The position numbers were made by a program, and so were the translations under genes. Under the pieces are notes generated by a model. That model made no database searches. It saw only the letters and a program-made list of their open reading frames with translations, and was not told where the DNA came from. Shown here piece after piece: positions 1-6,668 of a stretch of DNA of 7,769 bases (the first letter of the stretch is position 1; the number at the start of each line of letters is the position of its first letter). The DNA lies in the NCBI GenBank assembly GCA_028293225.1, contig JAQGPE010000030.1:1-7769 (forward strand), read 5' to 3'. Source of the stretch: Akkermansiaceae bacterium (GTDB lineage: Bacteria; Verrucomicrobiota; Verrucomicrobiia; Verrucomicrobiales; Akkermansiaceae).

Positions 1-1
1 G

Positions 2-3000
2 GTCTTCATCGGGCCCTCACCCGAACTGCTGGAAAACATGGGCGACAAGACCGCCGCCCGCCACTTGGCCGCGAAGTTCAACGTCCCCACCCTGCCCGGC
101 ACCGAGGAACCGATCGCCGATTTCGATGAAGCGCTGAAAACCGCTGAAGAGATCGGCTTCCCGCTGATCATCAAGGCGGCCTTCGGCGGTGGCGGCCGCG
201 GCATGCGCGTGGTCGAAAAGCCCGAGCAGCTCGCCGGCCTGCTGGCCGAAGCGCAGAACGAGGCGCTCAACGCCTTCGGCAACGCCGCCGTTTTCCTGGA
301 GCGCTACATTTCCCGCGCCAAGCACATCGAAGTCCAGATCCTCGGCGACAAGCACGGCAACGTGGTCCATCTCCACGAACGCGACTGCTCCGTGCAGCGC
401 CGTTACCAGAAAGTCGTGGAAATCGCGCCATCGATCGAGCTCGACCCGGCGATCCGCAAGGCTCTTTGCGACGCCGCCGTGACGCTGGCCAAGGGCATCG
501 GCTACGACAACGCCGGCACCGTCGAGTTCCTCTACGACATGGACCAGGGCGACTGGTTCTTCATCGAAATGAACCCGCGCATCCAGGTGGAGCACACCGT
601 GACCGAGTGCGTCACCGGCATCGACCTGGTGCGCTCGCAGATCCTGATCGCAAAGGGCTACTCACTCCACAGCCCCGAGGTCGCGATCCCGGTGCAGGAC
701 GAGATCCCGTGCAACGGTTACGCCATCCAGTGCCGCATCACCACGGAGGATCCGGAAAAGAACTTCGCGCCGGACTACGGCCGGATCCTGAACTACCGCT
801 CCGCCGCCGGTTTCGGCATCCGCCTCGACGCCGGTTCGGGCGACGCCGGCTCGGTGATCACCCCCTACTACGACTCGATGCTGGTGAAGCTCACCGCCAT
901 GGGCCGCAGCTTCGAGATCGCCTGCCAGCGCATGGACCGCGCCCTGCGCGAGTTCCGCATCCGCGGGGTCAAGACCAACATCCCTTTCCTGGAAAACGTC
1001 ATCGCCGACGACACCTTCCGCAGCGGCCAGGCCCACACCAAGCTGATCGATACCAAGCCCTCGCTGCTGAAGTTTTCGCCGCGCCGCGACCGCGCGACCA
1101 AGATGCTGGCCTACCTGTCCGACATCACGGTCAACGGCAACGCCACCGCGAAAGGCTGGAAGCCGGAGGCGATCATCCCCTCCCCGCGCGTGCCGCACTT
1201 GAAAGGCCCGGTCGTGAAGGGCAGCCGCGAACTGCTCCTGGAGCTCGGCCCCGACGCCTTCGCCCAGCACGTGCGGAATGAAGAGCGCCTGCTGATCACG
1301 GATACCTCCATGCGCGACGCCCACCAGTCGCTGATCGCGACCCGCATGCGCACCCTCGACATGCTGCGCATCGCCGATGCCTATGCCGCCGGGGTGCCGC
1401 AACTGTTCTCGCTGGAAATGTGGGGCGGCGCGACCTTCGACACGGCCATGCGTTTCCTGAAGGAGTGTCCGTGGGACCGCCTGAAGCGCCTGCGCGAAAA
1501 GATCCCCGGCGTGCTCTTTCAAATGCTGTTCCGCGGCTCGAATGCGGTCGGCTACTCGAACTATCCCGACAACGTGGTGGCCGGTTTCGTGAAGCACGCC
1601 GCCGATTCCGGGATGGATGTGTTCCGCATCTTCGATTCCCTGAACTACCTGCCGAACATGCAGGTCGCCATGGAAGCGGTGCGCGATCACGGCAAGGCGC
1701 TTTGTGAGGCCGCCATCTGCTACACCGGCGACATCACCGATCCGAAGCGCGACAAGTTCTCGCTGAAATACTACGTCGCGAAAGCCAAGGAACTCGAAAA
1801 GATGGGCGCCCACATCCTGGCGATCAAGGACATGGCTGGCCTGTGCAAGCCGGACGCCGCGCGCAAGCTGGTCACTGCCCTGAAGCAGGAAATCGGCATC
1901 CCGCTGCACTTCCACACCCACGACACCTCGGGCATCGCCGCGGCCAGCGTGCTCGCCGCTGCCGATGCCGGCGTCGATATCGTCGACCTGGCGATTTCCT
2001 CGATGTCCGGCTCGACCTCGCAGCCGAACCTCAACTCCGTCTGCGCCGCCATCGCCGGCGGTCCGCGCGATCCGGGCCTGGACTCCGATGCCCTCGGCCA
2101 GCTGTCCGACTACTGGGAGGACGTGCTCAGTCAGTACAAACCCTTCGACACCGCCCCGCGCTCCGGCACCGCCGAGGTCTACGAGCACGAAATGCCCGGC
2201 GGCCAGTACACGAATCTGCGCGAGCAGGCCAATGCCATGGGCCTCGGCCACCGCTGGCGCGAAATCGCCCGCACCTATGCCGACGTGAACCTGCTCTTCG
2301 GCGACATCGTCAAGGTCACGCCATCCTCGAAAGTGGTCGGCGACATGGCCATGTTCCTGATCACCCGCGGCATCAAGGCCGCCGACGTGCCGAAGCTGAA
2401 GCCCGGCTCGATCGACTGGCCGGAAAGCGTCATCGACATGCTCGCCGGTGGACTCGGCCAGCCCGATGGCGGTTGGCCGCCGGCCGTCCAGTCGGTGGTG
2501 CTGGGCAACCGGATCCCGGAAACGGGTCGCCCGGGCGACCTCGCCGCGGCGGTGGACCTCGAAGCCACCCGCGCCCAACTGACGGCGAAACTCGGCGTCC
2601 CGGCCACCGACGACGATCTGTATTCCCACCTGATGTATCCACAGGTCTTCGCCGAGTTCCGGGACTTCCGCGCGAAGTACGACGATCTTAGTGGATTGGC
2701 GACGCCCGCTTTCTTCTACGGCCTGCAGGTCAGCGAAGAGGTGGAAGTCGAAATCGACCGCGGCAAGACCCTCTTCGTCAAACTCCTCTCGCTCGGCGAA
2801 GCCGACGCCGAAGGCCGCCGCACCCTGTTCTTCGAGCTCAACGGCATGCCGCGCGAAAGCGTGATTCTCGACCGCTCGCTGAGCTCGACCTCAAAGCCCC
2901 GCCGTGCGAAGGGTGATCCCGGCGACGCCACCCAGGTCTGCGCGCCGATGCCCGGCATGGTCACCGAGGTGGCCGTGTCCCCCGGCCAGGCGGTCAAGGC

Positions 3001-3139
3001 CGGCGACAAGCTGCTGGCGCTGGAAGCCATGAAAATGCTCACCACCGTCAGTGCCTCAGTCGATGGGGTGGTGAAGGAAATGCTGGTGAAAAAGGGCGAC
3101 CAGGTGGACAGCGACGATCTGCTGGCGCGCCTCGCCTGA
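2..3139 (+). CDS. pyc: Pyruvate carboxylase, 5'-truncated by window edge
   Basis: Biotin enzyme that carboxylates pyruvate to oxaloacetate using ATP and bicarbonate, a cytoplasmic anaplerotic step. The frame is open from base 2 (VFIGPSPELLENMGDK...), so the ATG at 38 is internal; 1045 residues are visible and about 110 N-terminal ones are missing compared with the family's ~1150. Visible order: biotin carboxylase ATP-grasp with the glycine-rich loop FGGGGRGMR (from 182) and the EMNPRIQVEH signature (566-595); biotin-carboxylase C-terminal domain; carboxyltransferase (HMGL-like barrel) starting near TDTSMRDAHQS (1298), with metal-ligand candidates Asp at 1316 and His at 1913 and 1919 (HTHD) and the catalytic, normally carbamylated Lys at 1826 (IKDMAGL); PYC/OADA conserved domain; C-terminal biotinyl domain with EAMKM, biotinylated Lys at 3032, 34 residues from the end as usual. 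All three activities lie in one chain, unlike split acetyl-/propionyl-CoA or oxaloacetate decarboxylase subunits. No frameshift or missing key residue is seen. Very confident. Confidence 0.97.
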   Translation, partial: VFIGPSPELLENMGDKTAARHLAAKFNVPTLPGTEEPIADFDEALKTAEEIGFPLIIKAAFGGGGRGMRVVEKPEQLAGLLAEAQNEALNAFGNAAVFLERYISRAKHIEVQILGDKHGNVVHLHERDCSVQRRYQKVVEIAPSIELDPAIRKALCDAAVTLAKGIGYDNAGTVEFLYDMDQGDWFFIEMNPRIQVEHTVTECVTGIDLVRSQILIAKGYSLHSPEVAIPVQDEIPCNGYAIQCRITTEDPEKNFAPDYGRILNYRSAAGFGIRLDAGSGDAGSVITPYYDSMLVKLTAMGRSFEIACQRMDRALREFRIRGVKTNIPFLENVIADDTFRSGQAHTKLIDTKPSLLKFSPRRDRATKMLAYLSDITVNGNATAKGWKPEAIIPSPRVPHLKGPVVKGSRELLLELGPDAFAQHVRNEERLLITDTSMRDAHQSLIATRMRTLDMLRIADAYAAGVPQLFSLEMWGGATFDTAMRFLKECPWDRLKRLREKIPGVLFQMLFRGSNAVGYSNYPDNVVAGFVKHAADSGMDVFRIFDSLNYLPNMQVAMEAVRDHGKALCEAAICYTGDITDPKRDKFSLKYYVAKAKELEKMGAHILAIKDMAGLCKPDAARKLVTALKQEIGIPLHFHTHDTSGIAAASVLAAADAGVDIVDLAISSMSGSTSQPNLNSVCAAIAGGPRDPGLDSDALGQLSDYWEDVLSQYKPFDTAPRSGTAEVYEHEMPGGQYTNLREQANAMGLGHRWREIARTYADVNLLFGDIVKVTPSSKVVGDMAMFLITRGIKAADVPKLKPGSIDWPESVIDMLAGGLGQPDGGWPPAVQSVVLGNRIPETGRPGDLAAAVDLEATRAQLTAKLGVPATDDDLYSHLMYPQVFAEFRDFRAKYDDLSGLATPAFFYGLQVSEEVEVEIDRGKTLFVKLLSLGEADAEGRRTLFFELNGMPRESVILDRSLSSTSKPRRAKGDPGDATQVCAPMPGMVTEVAVSPGQAVKAGDKLLALEAMKMLTTVSASVDGVVKEMLVKKGDQVDSDDLLARLA

Positions 3140-3142
3140 AGA

Positions 3143-3213
3143 CTGAATTTCAGCGCGAAGTCCGGTATTCTGCGGCGCACGCCGACACTGGACTTCGCGA
3201 AAATCCCGCTGAA
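3143..3213. repeat. Nested inverted repeat between pyc and the secreted-protein gene
   Basis: Starting 3 bp after the pyc stop, a perfect 10-bp inverted repeat (CGCGAAGTCC at 3154-3163, GGACTTCGCG at 3190-3199) encloses a 26-nt loop that itself contains a CGGC-GCAC-GCCG hairpin. Outside it, TTCAGCG (3149-3155) and CGCTGAA (3207-3213) are also complementary, and CTGAA-T-TTCAG (3143-3153) is a small palindrome competing for the same arm. No T-run follows, so it is not a typical rho-independent terminator. It could stabilise the pyc 3' end, be a REP-like element, or fold in the leader of the downstream gene. The pairing is seen directly; the role is unknown. Confidence 0.6.
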
Positions 3214-3242
3214 TATGTGGGATCGAACCCCGTCTTAAAAGT

Positions 3243-4397
3243 ATGACCACGCCACTTTTCTGGCTCCGCTCCTCGGCAGCGGCGGCTCTTATTCTGACCA
3301 GCACCTCCTGCTACTACGACACCTACGGCTCGGGCGGCTACTCGCCGGCCTACGGCGGTGGCGGAGGCGGATACTCGGGTGGAGGATACGCAGGCGGCGG
3401 CTACTCCGGCGGTGGAGGCTACGCCAGCGGCAGTTACGCCGGTGACGGCTACGTCGGTGGCGGCGGTTACAATGACGGCGGCTACGTCGATGCCAGCTTC
3501 GCCAGCGGCGGCACTTCCTTTGTCTACACCAGCAGCGACCAGTGGTTCTACGATCCGGTCGTCTTCTGCTACTACGACCGCTACCGCAGTTGCTACTACG
3601 ACCCCTACCTGGGCGGCTACTATCCCCGCGGCTACTGCCCGCGCCCGATCTATGGAGCCCCCTACCCCGGCGGCTGGCGCCCGGGCCACGGCATCTGCCC
3701 GCCTCCCGGCGGTTTCCGCGACCGCTACCTGGCCAACTACCGCAACCGCGTCGATCTCCTGCGCGAGCGCAACTACTCCTGGGCGCGCTCGGTCCGGGAA
3801 AGAAACGACGGCAACGTCGCTGCCTGGCAAAACCGCCGCGCGCAGGTCGCTCAGAATTTCCAGAACAACCGCGCCAATCTCCAGGCCCGGAACCAGGCCA
3901 ATTTCGCCGCCAACCAGAACCGCTTTCAACAGAACCAGCAGGCCAACCGGAACCGCTTCCAGCAAAGTCCCGGTGCCATTCAGGGCCGCCAGCAGGACTA
4001 TCGTCAGCAGTTTCAGAATCGCCCTCAGTTCGGGAACCAGTCCGCCGCGGCCGTCATCCGTCAGGACCAGCTCCGCGAGCGGATCGCCGCCGGGCAGGCC
4101 GCGCAGGTTCGCGGGCCACAGTTCTCGACCCCGGGCCGCATCCAGCAGGGCCGTCCCCAGTTCAACCCGGGAATCCAGCCGCAAAGCCGTCCGCAATTCT
4201 CTCCGGGCCAGGGCAGGCCGCAGTTTGCTCCAGCCGTCAGCCGCCCTCAGTTCGCTCCTGCGGTGAACCGTCCGCAGATCCAGCCGCAAATTTCCCGTCC
4301 ATCGGCCGCTCCGGCGCCGGTGGCGCGCCCTTCAGGTGGCGGTGGTGGGGGTGTTAGCCGCGGTCCGGGAGCCGGCCAGCGTGGCTACCAGCACTGA
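3243..4397 (+). CDS. Secreted low-complexity Gly/Tyr-, Asn/Gln- and RPQF-repeat protein
   Basis: A 384-residue protein of no family I recognise. Residues 1-23 (MTTPLFWLRS then AAAALILTSTSC) form a signal peptide; Cys23 may be lipidated, but the lipobox is poor (Ser rather than Leu at -3), so type I cleavage is also possible. Residues 30-90 are Gly/Tyr/Ser repeats of GGGY type. Residues 109-144 are rich in Tyr, Cys and Pro. Residues 157-200 are charged and probably helical. Residues 195-260 are rich in Asn, Gln and Arg (NRFQQ twice). Residues 304-351 carry five RPQF/RPQI units of 9-12 residues, and the tail is Gly-rich. The motif CYYDxY occurs at residues 23, 109 and 117; the other Cys are 132 and 152. 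The protein is Arg-rich and basic. There is no clear Shine-Dalgarno before ATG 3243 (CTTAAAAGT precedes it) and no earlier in-frame start nearby. It lies 103 bp after pyc in the same direction and ends at its own terminator. A surface, matrix or envelope role is inference only. Confidence 0.85.
   Translation: MTTPLFWLRSSAAAALILTSTSCYYDTYGSGGYSPAYGGGGGGYSGGGYAGGGYSGGGGYASGSYAGDGYVGGGGYNDGGYVDASFASGGTSFVYTSSDQWFYDPVVFCYYDRYRSCYYDPYLGGYYPRGYCPRPIYGAPYPGGWRPGHGICPPPGGFRDRYLANYRNRVDLLRERNYSWARSVRERNDGNVAAWQNRRAQVAQNFQNNRANLQARNQANFAANQNRFQQNQQANRNRFQQSPGAIQGRQQDYRQQFQNRPQFGNQSAAAVIRQDQLRERIAAGQAAQVRGPQFSTPGRIQQGRPQFNPGIQPQSRPQFSPGQGRPQFAPAVSRPQFAPAVNRPQIQPQISRPSAAPAPVARPSGGGGGGVSRGPGAGQRGYQH
4152..4295 (+). 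repeat. Coding tandem repeat, five RPQF/RPQI units
   Basis: Units begin at 4152 (RPQFNPG), 4188 (RPQFSPG), 4215 (RPQFAPAVS), 4242 (RPQFAPAVN) and 4269 (RPQIQPQIS); a separate RPQF lies at 4020. Synonymous codons differ between units: Arg is CGT, CGT, AGG, CGC, CGT and Pro is CCC, CCG, CCG, CCT, CCG. The repeat is therefore conserved at protein rather than DNA level, which argues against a very recent expansion. Confidence 0.8.
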
Positions 4398-4417
4398 TCG
4401 CCCCTGCCGGATACTTC

Positions 4418-4451
4418 AAAGCCCGTCGTGAGAACTCACGGCGGGCTTTTT
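4418..4451 (+). terminator. Rho-independent terminator between convergent genes
   Basis: A 15-bp stem (4418-4432 with 4435-4449, one G:U wobble, otherwise perfect) closes over a two-base AA centre, in practice a GAAC tetraloop, and is followed by a run of five T (4447-4451). It lies 20 bp after the stop at 4397. Read on the other strand it lies 19 bp after the stop of the CAP-protein gene, but with only a short T-run there, so it may work in both directions and less well leftward. Confidence 0.92.
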
Positions 4452-4470
4452 CCTTGGGCAGAGACGGGCC

Positions 4471-6567
4471 TTACTTCTGCTCGATCACATGGCGGAAATA
4501 AATCCTGGGTCTCGTCAGGGTCGTGATCTGAAAATGGTGATGATTTCCGGCCCCGGTGTCAGGCATCGCATTCCAGTCGACCAGATCATCCGACCACTCC
4601 GCCTCGTAATCGAGGTCGGTGATCCCATCCGGCTGGTCGTAGTCAAACGAGATGATGTTTCCGGCGATGACGGCTTGCGGCAGGCTGGCGCTTGAATTGC
4701 TGCCCAAAGGATTCAGCGCGAAGGCGTATTCGACGCCATTGGTGATCCCGTCCTTGTCGCCGTCACCCGTGAATCCCCCGGTCAGACTGGGATAAAAAGT
4801 GCTGACCCAGTCTGCATAGCTCGCCGTGATGTGGATGGTCACCTGCTTCGCCGCCGTGTAGTCAAACCAATGGCTGCCGATCCCGGGCCGGATCCGGACC
4901 TGGAAGTTGGCTCCATCCGCGAGCGGGACCCCGGCCGTATCCGCATTCAGAGTGAACGAAGTGGCGTTCCCCGGCAGTTCGGTCACGTGCAATGAGCTTT
5001 GATCAAGCGTGTTGGAGACCGACACATCATCGATATAGAACCCGTAGGTGGTGGTCGGAGTGGTGTAAGAGCTGCTGCCGTATCGCGCGGCAAACCGGAC
5101 CAGGATCGACTTTCCCGCGTAGGCGGCGAGATTCACATCCACGGGAGTCCACCCGGTTTCCGAGGCATTGAAATTCGGTATGCCATTGCGCTGCCACACC
5201 GCGGTCCAGGACGTGCCGCCGTCCTGTGAGATCTCCGCGGCCAGGATATTGGTCGGGGTGGTGATCTTCGCCATCTGATAGAAAAGCAAATGGGAGGTCG
5301 CCTGCGGGATGATGGCCCGCGAGATCGTGAAAAACTGATCGACGAACGCCGGGAACACCAGGTGGAACGATTTCGTTCCTGAGTGGGCCTGGGCCGTTTC
5401 CCTTAGTGCATAATTGCCGGTGGTGCCCGGGATCACCTGGGGTGGCGGAGTGTCCTCCGCACCTTCCGTCCACGCGCCTCCAGCACCCTGCTGGGAGACT
5501 TCGACCTGATACGCATCCGCGCCGGCAATCGGAGTGAATGTGAAAGGGGCTCCTTGTCCGGGAGCCGTCCCCGGCCCGCTCAGCGTCATGGCCTGCCCGA
5601 GATTGTCGGGATCGAAAAATGTCACCGTGTAGGCCTTGGTCGCCGGGACGGCGCTGGTGGTTCCAGTGATCCCCGTGACGGTCACGGTATACGCCGCTCC
5701 TTCCTCGGTCGTGACCCCGGTCGGAGTCCAGACCAGCGCGCTGTCGCCCGAACCGACGAAGTTATCGGAGATGATCTTGGTGGGGATGGTTGCGGTGCCC
5801 TTCTTCATCACCACCTTCGCGTTCGCAAAGTTCGCACCGGGGAATGAGATCGACCACCTGGCGGGGGCCAGTGATGCAGGACAGTAGCCCTCATTGGGAA
5901 AGCATGCGAAATCGGCCGGCATCTGCGTGGCATAGGGAGGGCCGGTCACCCACAGCGAGTTGGCCGGAGACTTGTCGTTATTGGCGGGGATGTCTCCCGT
6001 TCCCATCTGAACCGCAAATGAATAGAGCAGCCAGCGCCGGTGGGAAGTCGCCTCATTGCCGGTTTCTTCGTCCTGCATGTAGGCATCGATCGCTTCAGGG
6101 CCATAATTTCCCAGCGTCAGGTTCGAATTGGCGGCCGCTTCCGCCCCATCGGCGCTGTAGAATCTCCACGTTTTTGGCGGGCTGTGATCGAGCTTGTTGT
6201 TGGCCGACATCATCAGGGCCGCCTGCTGGGACTTCGCCGATTTCGTGGCGTCAAAGACCACGTTCGAAGGATAGCCGGACAGCGCCCGGTAGAAATTGAT
6301 CCGGCGCAGCACATCGTCCTTGTAGGCCGCGGAGGTGGTGCCTGCGATCCCTGACGCCGAATTGCCCGTCCAGGCCATTCTTGCGGCCGAGCCTTCCGAT
6401 GCGCGGTAATAGGTCTGAAAGAGCCTCAGCACCTCAAGCCGGCTGGACGGGTCGGCGGACATGCCGGTTGCTGGAGGCAATGGAGCGACCGCCCGCGTTT
6501 CGGCGCTGGCAGCCGCGCCTAACAGAATGGCGAATCCGGTAACATAAATGGAAGCTCCTCTTTTCAC
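4471..6567 (-). CDS. Secreted CAP/SCP-domain multi-domain protein
   Basis: A 698-residue exported protein. Residues 1-22 are a signal peptide (MKRGAS, a hydrophobic core, likely cleavage after ASA). Residues ~84-193 match a CAP (SCP/PR-1-like) domain of the bacterial type: RINFYRALSGYP, KSQQAALMMSANNKLDH, GAEAAANSN, SHRRWLLY. The family's His/Glu tetrad can be placed at His127, Glu143, Glu167 or 168, and His176. Residues ~230-316 look like an Ig-like beta domain ending YTVTFFDP. Residues ~385-520 resemble a MAM/choice-of-anchor-J type jelly roll (AEISQDGGTSWTAVW, GFYIDDVSVSN). Residues ~523-582 may be another Ig/FN3-like domain. Residues 600-622 form a Ca-binding thrombospondin-3-like stretch (GDGDKDG), followed by a beta C-terminus ending RIYFRHVIEQK. 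No PEP-CTERM anchor is seen. The start is GTG at 6567, chosen because it supplies the charged n-region; no Shine-Dalgarno precedes it. CAP proteins have varied roles (lipid or wall binding, proteolysis inhibition), so its substrate cannot be told. Confidence 0.9.
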   Translation of the reverse strand: MKRGASIYVTGFAILLGAAASAETRAVAPLPPATGMSADPSSRLEVLRLFQTYYRASEGSAARMAWTGNSASGIAGTTSAAYKDDVLRRINFYRALSGYPSNVVFDATKSAKSQQAALMMSANNKLDHSPPKTWRFYSADGAEAAANSNLTLGNYGPEAIDAYMQDEETGNEATSHRRWLLYSFAVQMGTGDIPANNDKSPANSLWVTGPPYATQMPADFACFPNEGYCPASLAPARWSISFPGANFANAKVVMKKGTATIPTKIISDNFVGSGDSALVWTPTGVTTEEGAAYTVTVTGITGTTSAVPATKAYTVTFFDPDNLGQAMTLSGPGTAPGQGAPFTFTPIAGADAYQVEVSQQGAGGAWTEGAEDTPPPQVIPGTTGNYALRETAQAHSGTKSFHLVFPAFVDQFFTISRAIIPQATSHLLFYQMAKITTPTNILAAEISQDGGTSWTAVWQRNGIPNFNASETGWTPVDVNLAAYAGKSILVRFAARYGSSSYTTPTTTYGFYIDDVSVSNTLDQSSLHVTELPGNATSFTLNADTAGVPLADGANFQVRIRPGIGSHWFDYTAAKQVTIHITASYADWVSTFYPSLTGGFTGDGDKDGITNGVEYAFALNPLGSNSSASLPQAVIAGNIISFDYDQPDGITDLDYEAEWSDDLVDWNAMPDTGAGNHHHFQITTLTRPRIYFRHVIEQK

Positions 6568-6585
6568 GAAATTATTAATGAATTG

Positions 6586-6614
6586 ATAATACGCCGGAAC
6601 AGAAAGGCAATCAA
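6586..6614 (-). promoter_or_regulatory. Sigma70-type promoter of the CAP-protein gene
   Basis: Read on the minus strand, TTGATT (6614-6609, 4 of 6 to the -35 consensus) and TATTAT (6591-6586, 5 of 6 to the -10 consensus) are spaced by exactly 17 bases, in an AT-rich patch unlike the surrounding GC-rich DNA. Transcription would start near 6578-6580, only about 12 bases before the GTG at 6567, giving a very short leader that fits the missing Shine-Dalgarno. Confidence 0.7.
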
Positions 6615-6668
6615 CGTACTCACGGTGACGAATCGGCTATATCGTCCATAACCGACTGACTCAAGCAA

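Noticed and set aside
662..2629. A 655-codon open frame antisense to the pyruvate carboxylase gene, plus other long antisense or shifted frames over 17-595 and 3150-4289
   Set aside because: The encoded proteins have no family features and the sense genes are certain. Long stop-free shadows are expected from the strong GC bias at third codon positions.
2662..2681. Inverted repeat ACTTC/GAAGT inside the pyruvate carboxylase gene, similar to the intergenic arm
   Set aside because: It lies in well-conserved coding sequence (FRDFRAKYD) and is explained by codon choice; short arms make chance likely.
3216..3242. tRNA-like pieces on the minus strand: CTTTTAA (lysine anticodon-loop-like) and GGGGTTCGATCCC (T-arm-like)
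   Set aside because: Only 7 bases separate the two instead of about 15, the T stem does not pair properly, and no D arm or acceptor stem is present. Chance resemblance.
6633..6655. Hairpin TCGGCT/AACCGA after the YihY-family gene as a terminator
   Set aside because: The stem is only 6 bp with a wobble, the loop is 11 bases and there is no T-run on the relevant strand.
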